DNA from: UBA8941 sp963780545
Lineage (GTDB): Archaea; Thermoproteota; Bathyarchaeia; TCS64
NCBI GenBank assembly: GCA_963780545.1
Contig: CAWACK010000016.1
Span: 112,180-176,179, forward strand
DNA length: 64,000 nt
Reading direction: 5' to 3'
The notes below the pieces were generated by a model that saw only the letters and a program-made list of their open reading frames with translations, had not been told where the DNA came from and searched no databases. The stretch's first letter is position 1; each line of letters starts with the position of its first letter. A program made the translations under genes and the position numbers. Positions 37,544 to 48,301 of the stretch are shown here, piece after piece.

Positions 37544-39414
37544 TGGCGGAGTACTCAGGCAGATACGATGTAGGTTCCCTGGAGTCGACGCAGAGGAAGT
37601 TCACCGACTGGCAGCTGATCAAGAGAATAGTGAAGGATTACATGTTCCGGCACAGGCCTCTCGTCGGCGGCGTCGGCCTCATCATAGTCCTGAAGACGAT
37701 TCTAGTCTTGGCCGGGCCGTTCATCTACATGGTCACCCTAGATAACTTCATCAGCAATCAGCCCCAGGCGAACGAGCAGTGGCTCGTTAGAATAATACTG
37801 GGAATCTCCTCATTCATCAGCGGTAGCTCACCGAACGTCTGGACGAACATCGTGTCCGCTGGGCTGGTCTATGTGGGTGTCGGTGTTCTGCTCTGGATCG
37901 TAATGAGCCTTCAGGAATACTACATAAACAAACTCGGTTTCCACATGATAGCCGACATAAGGTCGGACTTCTTCAGTCACCTTGAGAAGTTGAGCCAGAA
38001 CTTCTTCGAGTACGGTAACACTGGTAAGCTTGTATCGAGGGTCACGAATGACGCGGAGGCCATGAGGACGCTCGTCTCCTCGGGCATGATCGGCGTCGTC
38101 GCTGACCTGTTGACCGCAGTTGCGATACTTGTGACGATGTTCTTCCTGGATGTCCAGCTTGCCCTAGTAGCGATAGCTTTGGCGCCGATCATAATGATCG
38201 TCACGTGGACTCTGAACAAGTATGTGCGCGACAGGTGGAGGGTTGCCAGGCTAAACATCGCCTCCATGACAGCGAAGGTTCAGGACCTGATGTACGGCGC
38301 CAAGGTAACGAAGGCTATGGCTCAGGAGGAGAAAAGCCTCACCGACTTCAACAAGGTGAATCAGGCTAACGCATCGGCTCAGATCAGGGCCGAGGTGACC
38401 GCGAACATCTACGAGGCCACCGTCGGATTCTTCACAGCGATCATCAGCGCCCTAATCTGGTTCGTCGGAGGTCAGCAGGTCGTCGCCTTGGCGAGGAGCC
38501 TCGGCAACCTTGTAGCCTTTACTCAATACAGTGACAGCTTCCTGACCCCAATCAACAACATCAGCACCTTCTACGGCGGAATACAGGCTGCGTTGGCGGG
38601 CGCGGAGAGAATCTTCGTCGTGCTGGACATCAACCCCGATGTGAGTGAGGCTCCTGATGCTGTCGATTTTCCAGTGGGCGAAGGGATCATCGAGCTGCGG
38701 GACGTGAAGTTCAGCTACGTTAAGGATCAGCCGGTTCTCAAGGGGATCAACTTCAAGACGAGACCAGGTGAGCGCCTCGCGATCTTCGGCCCAACCGGCT
38801 CCGGGAAGTCAAGCATAATCAACCTCGTCGGCCGCTTCTACGACCCGGACTCCGGTGATGTGCTGATAGACGGGCTGGATCTCAAGAAGGTGAAGCTGAA
38901 GTCGCTCCGCCACAAGGTTGGCATAGTGCTTCAGGAGCCCTACCTCTTTCAGGGGACGCTTAGATATAACCTCAAGTTTGGTCGCCCGGAGGCCTCCGAT
39001 GAGGATATGCTTAGGATCACCAAACTTGTGGGAATCCACGATCCTATCATGAAGCTGCCTATGGGTTACGATGAGGAGGTGCGTGAGAGGGGGAGCAACC
39101 TGAGCTATGGGCAGCGCCAGCTGGTCTGCTTGGCCCGCGCCCTCATCGTTGACCCGAAGATACTCATACTTGACGAGGCTACGAGCAGCGTCGACCCATA
39201 CACCGAGCAACTGATCCAGAATGCTCTGAAGGCCGAGATGGAGAATAGGACCATCCTCATAGTGACGCATCGTGTGAGCACTGTGCGTGACGCTGACCGC
39301 ATAATCGTCCTGTATCAGGGTGAGGTCCAGGCTGAGGGAACCCACTCTCAGCTACTCAAGAAAAACGATCTGTATAGGCGTTTGTGCGAGATGCAGCTCG
39401 TAAAGATAGCTTGA
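37543..39414 (+). CDS. ABC exporter half-transporter, catalytic-site subunit
   Basis: 623 residues. Exporter transmembrane domain then nucleotide-binding domain with Walker A GPTGSGKS (near 416), canonical Walker B ILILDEATSS and switch histidine (IVTHRVST), but a degenerate signature LSYGQ. This is exactly complementary to the upstream subunit: hydrolysis is expected at the site formed by this subunit's Walker motifs and the partner's LSGGQ. Translationally coupled to it. Oligo-T follows the stop. Confidence 0.9.
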   Translation: MAEYSGRYDVGSLESTQRKFTDWQLIKRIVKDYMFRHRPLVGGVGLIIVLKTILVLAGPFIYMVTLDNFISNQPQANEQWLVRIILGISSFISGSSPNVWTNIVSAGLVYVGVGVLLWIVMSLQEYYINKLGFHMIADIRSDFFSHLEKLSQNFFEYGNTGKLVSRVTNDAEAMRTLVSSGMIGVVADLLTAVAILVTMFFLDVQLALVAIALAPIIMIVTWTLNKYVRDRWRVARLNIASMTAKVQDLMYGAKVTKAMAQEEKSLTDFNKVNQANASAQIRAEVTANIYEATVGFFTAIISALIWFVGGQQVVALARSLGNLVAFTQYSDSFLTPINNISTFYGGIQAALAGAERIFVVLDINPDVSEAPDAVDFPVGEGIIELRDVKFSYVKDQPVLKGINFKTRPGERLAIFGPTGSGKSSIINLVGRFYDPDSGDVLIDGLDLKKVKLKSLRHKVGIVLQEPYLFQGTLRYNLKFGRPEASDEDMLRITKLVGIHDPIMKLPMGYDEEVRERGSNLSYGQRQLVCLARALIVDPKILILDEATSSVDPYTEQLIQNALKAEMENRTILIVTHRVSTVRDADRIIVLYQGEVQAEGTHSQLLKKNDLYRRLCEMQLVKIA

Positions 39415-39423
39415 CCCTATTCC

Positions 39424-39441
39424 TCTTTTTTAGCTTCTTTT
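39424..39441 (+). terminator. Oligo-T terminator after ABC exporter operon
   Basis: TCTTTTTTAGCTTCTTTT shortly after the stop at 39414. Archaeal RNA polymerase terminates at such T-runs. The rest of the 264-nt gap before the kinase gene shows no gene. Confidence 0.4.
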
Positions 39442-39678
39442 AATTCCTCCACGATGACAGACAATTTGGTATGATGCGTTTTTTTAGAAACGTTTTATCC
39501 AAGAACACCACGCTCGACCATCTAGTTAACCAATTTAACACTAACAAATCCAACTACCCCAAATCACCAATTAAATACCAAGCCCCAACCAGCGGTTGCG
39601 ATTGCGATCTAATTGTCTGTATATAATTGAGACATTCAAATGGGTATATGTTAAAAAAAATAGTAAAACTAGTCGGCT

Positions 39679-42149
39679 TTGGCTCCCTCAGGTAGACCCA
39701 TAGAGATTCTACACGTCGACGATGACCCAATGGTACTCGAGTTCGTCAAAGAGTTCATAAAGCCTCTATACCCGGAAATGACCTTCACAACCGTTGAGTC
39801 TCCCAAAGCCGCCCTCGAGCTGCTAGACAAAAGGAGCTTTGACTGTATCATTTTAGACTACAAGATGCCCGAGATGGATGGCTTAGCCTTCGCCGCGAAA
39901 GTTCGTGAGTTCAGTGACACCCCGATCATTCTCTACACGGGGCAGGGAAGCGAGGAGGTAGCGGAACAGGCATTTGCAGTTGGGGTGGATGATTACATAA
40001 GGAAGGAGAATAACCCGGCCCACTACCAGGTTCTTGCGAAGCGGATCGCCTCCGTCGTGGAGAAAAAACGGATGGAGGCCAGGAACTATACTTTGGAGAA
40101 GAGCACTAGGGAGAAGCTTGAGGCCCTCCATAGGCACGTCACGGGCCTCGCGAACTTCGACACACTCGAGGGAGTAGCGGAGTATAGCTTCGACATAATT
40201 GAGAGGTTACTCGGCTACACTGTGGGATCATTTGGCGTCGTCGAGGATGAATATCTGAAGTTCATCTATGCTAGAACTGTCCCATTGGAACACTTACCGC
40301 AATATGCCTCTGAACGGAAGAGGGATCACAGTCAGAGCCGTCAAAACCGGCGAGACCCAAATGGTATCGGATATCCGCTTTGACAGGGATTTTGTGCACC
40401 ACATTGAGTTATCCGACCTTATATCCGAGCTCGATGTTCCAGTGAAGATCGGAGGTAAAGTAGTCGCTGTGATAAATCTGGAGAAGGAGCGTCTTAACGC
40501 CTTCTCCGATGAGGATAGACGGATAATCGAGATTCTGGGAGAACACGTGGCATCAGCAATTTCCAGAATCGAGCATCTTAAGGCAATTAAGGTCTCCGGG
40601 GAAACATATCGGAGGCTTCTTGATTCATCTCTTGACTCAGTGCTCCTTTTTTCTGGCACAAAGATCCTCTACGTGAACCGAAACATGGCTAAGCTCCTCG
40701 GCTACGATGATGTATCAGAGCTTATCGGTCAGGATATGACGAACACCGTAACGGATGATGAGAAGGAACAGATAAGACAAAGGACGTTGAGCAGGCAGAG
40801 GGGAGAGCCTCAGCCTGATAGGTATGAGCTTAAGTTACTCAGAAAAGACGGGAAGATAGTTGAAGCTGAAGCTGCCGTTTCACTGACGGAATACGAAGGC
40901 AAACCGGCTGTCCTGTCATTCGTGAGGGATATCTCCGACAGGAAACGCTACCAGACGAAGCTGTTTCAGCTTCACGAGACCGCTAAGAAGCTCGCAGGAG
41001 CTTCAACTAGAGACGAAATATGGGACACAGCCATAGAAACTGTGAGCCAGATACTCGGCTTCGACTTCGCCGGGATCGGAATGGTCGAAGGGAACGCTGT
41101 CAAGTACATCAGAGCTGTTGGCGTCGATCTCCCAAAGGACTGGAGAATAGACCTCTCCAAGCCAAGCATAACCTCTAGGACAATTGAAACGGGAATACCG
41201 CAGCTCATCAGAGACACGAGTCTCGACCCTGATTATTTATCTGGGCCAGGGATGGAGAGACGTTCCTCCGAGCTGGCGACACCAATCATAGTCGATGGGC
41301 GTCCAATCGCTATATTGAACATTGAGGGCAACCAGCCATCCATGTTTACTGAGGCCGACCTGAGCCTCATACAAATACTTGTTGGCCAAATCTCCTCGGC
41401 TCTAGATCGGGTAACTCACTATGAGGAGGATTTCAAAAGAAGGGAGGCTCACCAGCGGAAGCTTCTCGAGGGTATGGATAGGATGAGCAGCATGGTCCGC
41501 CATGACCTCAGGGGGCCACTTCAGACGATTCAGTCGGCCTCCTATATGTTGCGACATAGACCTGATCGAGCTGAGGAACTTACGCGGAAGATAGATGAGG
41601 GTGTAGATTACGCGGTGAGGGTACTCAACGATCTGAATACTATGACTAAGCCCGAGGCGCTAAACAGGGTCTCGACGAATCTCAGTGAACTGGTTGAGAA
41701 GTCCATTGATAACGCGAACATCCCGGCCACTTTAAGGGTTGAGAAGAGATCTGCCTCTCCTAAAACTGGAGGTTGACCAGTATCGAATCCGTCGATGCAT
41801 TGACAACCTAATAAAGAACGCAGTCGAGGCAATGCCAGACGGGGGCACTCTAACGTTGAAGGTCGAATCTATGGATGGAATGGCCCTAATTACGGTAAAG
41901 GACACTGGGCGGGGAGTATCAGAGAAGGCTGCCAGAAACATATTCACACCTTTCTATACGACGAAGCCAATGGGAACCGGCCTCGGATTGGCTATTTGCA
42001 GGCAGGTAGTTGAAGCTCACGGTGGGAGTATTACGTTTGAGTCAAGAGTAGGGGAGGGTACGGAGTTTAAGGTGGCTCTGCCACTGACGGAGCGTGCTCC
42101 ATCCGACGGCGAAGGAAGTGGTGAAGTTTCCTTGAGAAATCCGCATTAG
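39679..42149 (+). pseudogene. Sensor histidine kinase with N-terminal receiver, two frameshifts
   Basis: Three overlapping frames read as one protein of about 820 residues, TTG start at 39679. Order: receiver domain (acidic D14/D15, phosphoacceptor D60 in CIILDYKMPEMDG), GAF, PAS (near 41-40.9 kb), second GAF, HisKA with histidine in MVRHDLRGPL, and HATPase with N-box NLIKNAVEAMPDGG, G1 DTGRGV and G2 GTGLGLAICRQ. Frameshifts near 40305 and near 41745. An N-terminal receiver on a GAF/PAS kinase is typical of archaeal cytoplasmic sensors. No transmembrane helices. Split points look like single-base indels in conserved sequence, so the gene may be intact in the cell. Confidence 0.8.
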
Positions 42150-42242
42150 GAAAAGTCAAACAATCGAATAGAGATTACCTTTGGTTCGAGTTAGCGAACG
42201 ATGTAGAGCTTTGATTTTACGTGCTTCAGTAATAGAAGTATG

Positions 42243-42932
42243 TTAGTCTTTTTTTCTCACTATTTTGATTGCGTTGGTTGGACAGGTGCTTGCGCATAGA
42301 CCGCAGCCGAAACAGTAATCACTGCTTAACGAGATCGAACCGGCGACTAGTTTTCTTGCGCCGAATTGGCATCGATCAACGCAGAGGCCACACCCAGTGC
42401 ATATCGAATCATCCGTGACCGATGTCATTTCAGATTTAAGCGCCTGCGGCGCGATGCCGTAGCGGGTTATCCCGCCAAGCACGTGACAGCAGCAGGAGCA
42501 GCAGCTACATATTATGTCAGGCCTGCCTGCGTTTTGGCTATCGTTGTAGATGTATGCCATGTGAACGAGGCCCGCATCGTGGGACTTTTTCAAGACAGTA
42601 AGTGCCTCATCCTTCGCAACCTCGCGGGGGTGGAGATCCTTATTTTTTTCTGATGTGAGGAACTGCTCCGCCTTCTCGTCGAGTCCTATGCAGGTTTCGA
42701 GTGGATTGTCGCAGTGTTTGAGCTTCTTGCGGCAGCTGCATTCCATCAGCGATATCTTCGTAGCGTCGTTTAGAAAGTCTTTAACTTTATCGAAGTTCAG
42801 GACCACATGATCGGCTTTTATTTCGACGTTAATCGGAACGACTAGTCTGGATTTTATCTTTATTTCCCTTTCCCTTAACTCTTCGCGTGACCAGTCGTTC
42901 TCGAACTTGTATCCTTGTTTTCTGTGGGCCAT
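42243..42932 (-). CDS. Cys-rich two-cluster ferredoxin protein (type B)
   Basis: 229 residues without an N-terminal winged helix. Order of motifs: CSCRKK then C...C-I-G at residue 70-85, a GLVH turn, CSCCSCCC near 145, then CTGCGLCVDRC and CFGCGLCASTC-P, giving two ferredoxin clusters. It matches the proteins at 23.1 and 58.7 kb in spacing and order. A separate gene on the minus strand; the nearest neighbour is the RNase J-like gene, same strand, upstream by about 137 nt. Confidence 0.8.
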   Translation of the reverse strand: MAHRKQGYKFENDWSREELREREIKIKSRLVVPINVEIKADHVVLNFDKVKDFLNDATKISLMECSCRKKLKHCDNPLETCIGLDEKAEQFLTSEKNKDLHPREVAKDEALTVLKKSHDAGLVHMAYIYNDSQNAGRPDIICSCCSCCCHVLGGITRYGIAPQALKSEMTSVTDDSICTGCGLCVDRCQFGARKLVAGSISLSSDYCFGCGLCASTCPTNAIKIVRKKD

Positions 42933-43068
42933 GTTGGGGTGTTAGAGTAACGCTTCTATTTAATCGATGGCTATTTAGCAATCTTGAGTTTTCCTGCTCA
43001 TTCGTTGCACTCACTCTTATCAGGGTAACTCTAAAGCTGTGATCAATACTTGACAAGCGAGGAAATTT

Positions 43069-44613
43069 CTAATCGATTTGTATCGTTTCGCCGTCGTTTA
43101 TCGGGATTGTTTTTTCGAATTGTTGTTTGAACCAGTCTTTGTTGGCTGTGTGAATTGGGATTATTTTGTCGGGGTCTATTTGGTCGATGACTTTTATGAG
43201 GTCTTCCTGTGATAGGTGGCCTGAGGCGTGGAAGCCCTTGATGAAGTAGGGCTTTTCGTCGTGCATGGTGTAGCCTACTGGTTTGAGGTTGAAGTATCTG
43301 AGCCACTGTGTGAGGCGCTGGAAGTCGAATGTCTGCTCCTCTGTGAAGGCTTCGCTTGAGGAGTAGATGTAGGATCCTCCGCTTGGCTTGATGTCGAGTA
43401 GGTGTTTGAGGTCGAAGAGTGAGAAGCATAGGAGGTACTTTTCTGGGTCTTGTCCTACGGTTAGGTGGCTTACGTATCGGTCTCCCCATCTCTTCGAGAC
43501 TACTTCCGTCTCCCACTTGTCCCTAGTGTGGTTGCGGAGCTCGTTGTAGATGCTGATTTTGGAGGTGTCCATGAGGCACTTTCCGTCGGCGCAGCCGAGG
43601 GCATGCAGCATGTAGGCGTCCTTAGGGGTGACGAGGAGGGTCCTACCCGTGTGGTTGGCGATCTCTGTGAAGGTCTGTAGGCGCTCGAAGTTCCGCGCAG
43701 AGAAATCGGCGACAACGAGGCCCTTCTCGGCCTCGGTTGCCTCCTGGCAATTCCTGAGGACGTCCGCCTCGGTCACTTCCTCGTCGGACTCACGCCCCAC
43801 ACGCGTACCTTCCGTTATGAGGGTTGAGGAGTCCCTAGCAGCTGAGATGAATCTTCTCGTATCCTCTGCCCCGGATCCGTGTAGCCGGTAGTCTCCCGTG
43901 TAGGCTATTGTTGTTTCTCCCCTCAGGATGTATGCGACTGCGCCGAGGATGCTGTGATCGACTGCGTGAGGCTCAATTGTGTATGGTAGGCTGAGGCGGG
44001 TGTGGTGTTCCACTGCTCCGGCGTTGACTCCCTTGACCCTCTTCGAGTCGCTTCCGGGTCGATGGGATGCGAAGTCCCTTAGCTCCAAGGTTGGCTCGGT
44101 GCAGAGGTACATGTCCCTAGCCGTATAGGCGCCGGCTTTAATTGACTCGAGGACGAGGCCTTCACACCCAGCGAGTGGGCCCTTCTCGGAGTAGTAACTT
44201 ACCTCGCTACCGATGCTACCGGATGATGTGTCCCTCATCGCCTTGAGGATGGCGACGCTGATTGAGCTGGCTATTATCGGTATGTCGCCTCTCAGGAGAC
44301 CCACGTTGCCAGTGTGGTCGAGGTGGGCGTGGCTGATTAGGATGGCTTCAACGCTGGGTTTGGGCCAGGGTGTGGGGTCCATGTCGGCTGGGATTAAGTC
44401 AGGGCGGTAAACGTTGATCTTCGGGATCATGTCGAGGTTGATGAGGTCGTAGATTCCCCTGTTGCTTCGCTCTTTAAGGAACTCCTGGTAGTATTCACCG
44501 TATTTCGCGAAGTTCATCCCGAAGTCGAGGAGGATTCCCCTTCCCTTCTCCTCTAAGTAGATCTTGTTGCCGCCGATGGTTGAAGCGCCGTCGTAGACTG
44601 TGAGAAGGGTCAT
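43069..44613 (-). CDS. Metallo-beta-lactamase/beta-CASP RNase J-like protein
   Basis: 514 residues. Zinc motif 2 is HAHLDH (H95, H97, D99, H100), motif 3/4 regions appear as VDHS and TGDYRLHG, and the C-terminal RMMBL part has FHASGHLSQEDLIKVIDQIDP with IPIHT. The layout fits beta-CASP RNases (RNase J/aRNase J), which are exo- or endoribonucleases in archaea, or a related Zn-hydrolase. The insertions between motifs are larger than in standard RNase J, so the substrate is not certain. Confidence 0.78.
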   Translation of the reverse strand: MTLLTVYDGASTIGGNKIYLEEKGRGILLDFGMNFAKYGEYYQEFLKERSNRGIYDLINLDMIPKINVYRPDLIPADMDPTPWPKPSVEAILISHAHLDHTGNVGLLRGDIPIIASSISVAILKAMRDTSSGSIGSEVSYYSEKGPLAGCEGLVLESIKAGAYTARDMYLCTEPTLELRDFASHRPGSDSKRVKGVNAGAVEHHTRLSLPYTIEPHAVDHSILGAVAYILRGETTIAYTGDYRLHGSGAEDTRRFISAARDSSTLITEGTRVGRESDEEVTEADVLRNCQEATEAEKGLVVADFSARNFERLQTFTEIANHTGRTLLVTPKDAYMLHALGCADGKCLMDTSKISIYNELRNHTRDKWETEVVSKRWGDRYVSHLTVGQDPEKYLLCFSLFDLKHLLDIKPSGGSYIYSSSEAFTEEQTFDFQRLTQWLRYFNLKPVGYTMHDEKPYFIKGFHASGHLSQEDLIKVIDQIDPDKIIPIHTANKDWFKQQFEKTIPINDGETIQID

Positions 44614-44748
44614 TGACCTGTATCTTGTTCTTGTTGGTTATACTATTATCGTGCAAGATTTCAAGCATAAAGCAAGAGAACTCGTGCGCCCGAATCCAGA
44701 TAAGTCAAAAGTATTATCGGCGGATAAGGCACCGATAAACCGATTAAC

Positions 44749-46425
44749 ATGAGCTGGATACACGATCTGCCCAAGATAGCTGAAACGATCGGAGCAGATA
44801 CTATCCTCAGAGACGGGAAGATAATCACAGTCGACGAGGAGGACACAATCGCTCAAGCTTTAGCTATTAAATATGGTAGAATCGCCTATGTTGGCACAAA
44901 CGAAGGAGTAAAACCGTACATTGGCAAACATACGAGACTGATCAGTCTAAACGGCGGATGCGTGACTCCCGGGCTCATCTCCTCGCATGAGCACTTCCTT
45001 CGATATGGCCTCAACGCTCTTTTCGGAATCGACCTATGGTATCCTAAGGTCAAATCCATTCAGGACATAGTCGAAGCTGTCTCGGAGAAGGCCATGGAGA
45101 CGCCGAAGGGTGAGTGGATCTTCGGGTGGGGCTGGGATGAGAACCTCCTCGAGGAGAAGAGGTACCCTAACCGCTGGGACCTCGATAAGGCGGCACCCGA
45201 TAACCCGGTTTACCTCGGCAGGGTCTACCAGAAGGTCTCGGCCAACAGCCTAGCGCTCAGCTTAGCGGGGGTCAACAGGAGCACCCCTGACCCGGAGTAT
45301 GGAAAGATATACAAGGATGAGAACGGTGAACCCACCGGCGTCTTCCTAACGATACTCCCCTCAGCCAACCCCTTCGAGAAGATGATGCCGAGGATCACAA
45401 CTAAGAGGAAAGAGGAAGCCATCGTCAAAGCCTGCCACGACTACAACGCGGAGGGGATGACTACAGTCGTCGACGCCACGGTCGGGGCAGCGGAGCCGGA
45501 TGACCTCGTCGCCTACGAGAACACGCGTATGAGGGGTGAACTCACCGCGAGAGTATACGCTCTCTACGGCTTCGTGAGGACGGTGCAGCAGGCCAAGGAT
45601 ACAATCCAGCACATCTCCACATACGGGGACGACATGTTCAAGGTCGGGGGAGTCAAGCTCAGCCTAGACGGCGGCGTCGTCCCAAAGACCGCCTACTTCT
45701 ATGAGCCCTACGTAGGGGAGCCAGATAACTATGGCCGCACAAAGTGGAGGAAGAAGGACTTGATGGAGGCAATCCGCCTCTTCCACGACGCCGGCTTCCA
45801 GACATGCACACACACAATAGGCGACAAAGCCATCGACTGGGTTCTCGATGGGATAGAGAACGCTATGAAGCTCAATCCGAGACCTGATCCTCGCCACCAG
45901 ATTATACACATCTACTATCCGACGCCCGAAGCCATAGACCGAGTTAAGAGGCTCGGCGTAATGGCTAACGTCCAGTCGACTTTCATATACTTCGAGGGTG
46001 ACACATACATCCGCTTCCTAGGAGAAGAGAGGGGTGCCTGCGTGAAGCCTCTGAAAACTTTTGTCTCGAAGGGGATCCCCGTGGGGAACAGCCACGACTA
46101 CCCGTCGGGGCCAATACCCGCGCGTATCGGCCTCTGGGCGGCGGTGACTCGTGAGACCTTTGAGGGGAACGTGATCTGCCCTAAGGAGAGGCTCACGGTT
46201 CAGGAGGCCCTGAGGACATACACCGTATGGAATGCTAAGCACCTCTTCATGGAGGATAGAATCGGTTCACTTGAGCCAGGGAAGTACGCCGACTTGGTGG
46301 TCTGGGATACAGACATTTACTCGGCTCCAGCTGAGAAACTCAGAGACATTAAGGTGGAGATGACGATGCTAAACGGCGAGTTCGTATATAAGGCACCTGG
46401 AAGCCGATGGAAGACTGTGGAGTAG
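44749..46425 (+). CDS. YtcJ-like amidohydrolase
   Basis: 558 residues, Amidohydro_3 type. An N-terminal beta segment is followed by CVTPGLISSHEHF (metal pair as HEH rather than HTH), WIFGWGWDEN, NRWDLDKAAPDNP, a DGGVVPKTAY segment and HTIGDKAIDW, then TVWNAKHLF...GSLEPGKYADLVVWD at the C-terminus. Such enzymes hydrolyse amides or related bonds with metal; a serine or another residue may replace the usual Lys ligand. The next gene follows by 11 nt on the same strand. Confidence 0.85.
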   Translation: MSWIHDLPKIAETIGADTILRDGKIITVDEEDTIAQALAIKYGRIAYVGTNEGVKPYIGKHTRLISLNGGCVTPGLISSHEHFLRYGLNALFGIDLWYPKVKSIQDIVEAVSEKAMETPKGEWIFGWGWDENLLEEKRYPNRWDLDKAAPDNPVYLGRVYQKVSANSLALSLAGVNRSTPDPEYGKIYKDENGEPTGVFLTILPSANPFEKMMPRITTKRKEEAIVKACHDYNAEGMTTVVDATVGAAEPDDLVAYENTRMRGELTARVYALYGFVRTVQQAKDTIQHISTYGDDMFKVGGVKLSLDGGVVPKTAYFYEPYVGEPDNYGRTKWRKKDLMEAIRLFHDAGFQTCTHTIGDKAIDWVLDGIENAMKLNPRPDPRHQIIHIYYPTPEAIDRVKRLGVMANVQSTFIYFEGDTYIRFLGEERGACVKPLKTFVSKGIPVGNSHDYPSGPIPARIGLWAAVTRETFEGNVICPKERLTVQEALRTYTVWNAKHLFMEDRIGSLEPGKYADLVVWDTDIYSAPAEKLRDIKVEMTMLNGEFVYKAPGSRWKTVE

Positions 46426-46436
46426 GGTAATCAGAA

Positions 46437-47426
46437 ATGGCGAAAATAAAAGTCACGTTAGCCTGCGGAGCATACGACCGCACCTGGCCGCTGGCGAGTG
46501 GCCAAGTTCAACCTGAGGGGGTCGACCTGAACTATATCAGCCTACCCCCGGAGGAGCTTTTCTGGAGGATGGCTGTCCACGGGGAGTTCGATGCCTCCGA
46601 GTTTTCGTTGGGTGCTATGTCGATCCTCATAGGGAGGGGTGACAGAAGCTTCGTAGGGATACCCATCTTCCCCTCCCGGTTCTTCCGCCACTCCTCGGTA
46701 TTCATCAACAGCCACTCAGGGATCAGGCGTCCGGAGGACCTGAAGGGAAGAAGGGTCGGAGTGCCAGACTATACGATGACCGCCAATACCTGGATCAGAG
46801 GCTTCCTAGAGCACGATTACGGCGTCAAGCCCACAGATCTAACATGGGTCACCGGCGGGCTCAACGAGCCGGGTAGAAAGCAGAGGGTGGCAACCAAGCC
46901 CATCGAAGGGCTTCAGATCATCAACACCGAAACCGGGACCCTTAGCGATATGCTGGATAGGGGGGAGATCGATGCCCTCATCGGTGCCAGGGAGCCGAAC
47001 AGCTTCCGCGGTAGATCACCCAACGTCACCCGCTTGTTCCCCAACTACAGGGATGTGGAGACCGAGTATTATCGGAGAACAGGAATCTTCCCTATTATGC
47101 ACCTCATCGTCCTAAAACGCGATATCTACGAGGAGAACCCGTGGCTCGCCTACAGCCTACTCAAGGCCTTCACTGAGAGCAAGATGATCTGTGCAAAGGA
47201 GATGAGCGTGCAGAGCGCCCTCCGATACATGCTTCCTTGGATGATTCCCGATTTGGAGGAGACCACGCGGATCATGGGTGATGACTATTGGCCTTACGGG
47301 TTTGATGCGAACCGTAAGACGCTCGAAGCTTTCATCGGCTACTCCTCGGAGCAGGGGTTGATCGAATCCCCCTTCAAGTTGGAGGACATGTTCGCCCCTG
47401 AGACAATTAACGTCGCTAAAATCTAG
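46437..47426 (+). CDS. 4,5-dihydroxyphthalate decarboxylase-like protein
   Basis: 329 residues of periplasmic-binding-protein fold without a signal peptide. Features typical of the phthalate decarboxylase/NMT1-like group: an N-terminal VTLACGAYDRTWPL strand, FDASEFSLGAMSI, PIFPSRFFRHSSVFIN, and RVGVPDYTMTANTWIRGFL. It sits 11 nt after the YtcJ-like amidohydrolase, which may supply its substrate. Reaction in this organism is uncertain: aromatic acid decarboxylation or a cytosolic binding protein are both possible. Confidence 0.7.
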   Translation: MAKIKVTLACGAYDRTWPLASGQVQPEGVDLNYISLPPEELFWRMAVHGEFDASEFSLGAMSILIGRGDRSFVGIPIFPSRFFRHSSVFINSHSGIRRPEDLKGRRVGVPDYTMTANTWIRGFLEHDYGVKPTDLTWVTGGLNEPGRKQRVATKPIEGLQIINTETGTLSDMLDRGEIDALIGAREPNSFRGRSPNVTRLFPNYRDVETEYYRRTGIFPIMHLIVLKRDIYEENPWLAYSLLKAFTESKMICAKEMSVQSALRYMLPWMIPDLEETTRIMGDDYWPYGFDANRKTLEAFIGYSSEQGLIESPFKLEDMFAPETINVAKI

Positions 47427-47495
47427 ACGCATGCTTATGATTGTCTTAACATATATTCATGCATTTGATCGTCCGATCACGCGTTTCTTTGAATA

Positions 47496-47990
47496 CTATT
47501 CTCTATCGCGTAAACTTTCGAAACTATTCTTATCAACAAATTCTTTAGCAAGTTTTCTTAGCAAACTGGACAACGTTTCTTGCTCCTCGGGTGTTAGCAC
47601 ATTGAGGGCATCTTGGAATGATTCCCTGTAACTATCCAAAGCCTTCTGGTAAACTTTTTTTCCCTTCTCTGTGAGTTTGATCTCAGTCTTTCTTCTGTCC
47701 TTACTGTTCTCCAACCGAATCACAAATTGTTTCTCTTCCAACCTGTCTATGATCCCGGTGATGTTCGGGGGAGTTACAAATAGTTCCTGACCGAGCTTTT
47801 TCATCGGAATTGGGCCCTCTTGGGCGAGCATTCTTAAGATGACTACTTGTTGTGGGGTCGTATTTTCTTTCAGCATTTTCCTCGTCATTACCCCGATTAG
47901 TGTCTTTTGGATATTAAAAATCGAGAAGATGATGCCTTGTTGCTGATTCTGATCCTTCTGCACGGAGTGTTCGGCCATAGAAGCGGTCAC
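47496..47990 (-). CDS. MarR-family transcriptional regulator
   Basis: 164 residues. The MarR winged helix is visible: TPQQVVILRMLAQEGPI, the recognition region VTPPNITGIIDRLEEKQFVIR and the wing DRRKTEIKLTEKGKK. It is divergent from the second ABC exporter operon (starting near 48302), so it is the likely regulator of that operon, matching the PadR arrangement at 35 kb. An imperfect inverted repeat covers its promoter. Confidence 0.9.
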   Translation of the reverse strand: MTASMAEHSVQKDQNQQQGIIFSIFNIQKTLIGVMTRKMLKENTTPQQVVILRMLAQEGPIPMKKLGQELFVTPPNITGIIDRLEEKQFVIRLENSKDRRKTEIKLTEKGKKVYQKALDSYRESFQDALNVLTPEEQETLSSLLRKLAKEFVDKNSFESLRDRE

Positions 47991-48004
47991 TCTTGTTGTA
48001 AATT

Positions 48005-48029
48005 ACTTAATATAATTAACTATATAAGT
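48005..48029. promoter_or_regulatory. Imperfect inverted repeat, candidate MarR operator
   Basis: Arms ACTTAATATA and TATATAAGT separated by ATTAAC lie 15 nt upstream of the MarR start, overlapping its likely TATA box. MarR repressors commonly autoregulate by binding such sites. Confidence 0.45.
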
Positions 48030-48301
48030 TAGTTTACCTCATTAATGCTTAACATGATGAACTATTTATTTTTTAAAACAAATCGTGATGATCAAATATG
48101 CATTCTGTTTTCCGACGTTTATCTTGTTCTCGAGAATTTTTCTAAATATTTTGGCAATTCACGAATGAGAGATTGAGTATGATTGGGGAAAAGTACCTGA
48201 TAGTTAGACCCAGTTGAGGTTCTGAGGTATGAATAAGTGTAAAGATGTTACTATGGAAATGCAGGAAGTTAAGGCACGGATGGATACATACTCTTTGGGG
48301 T

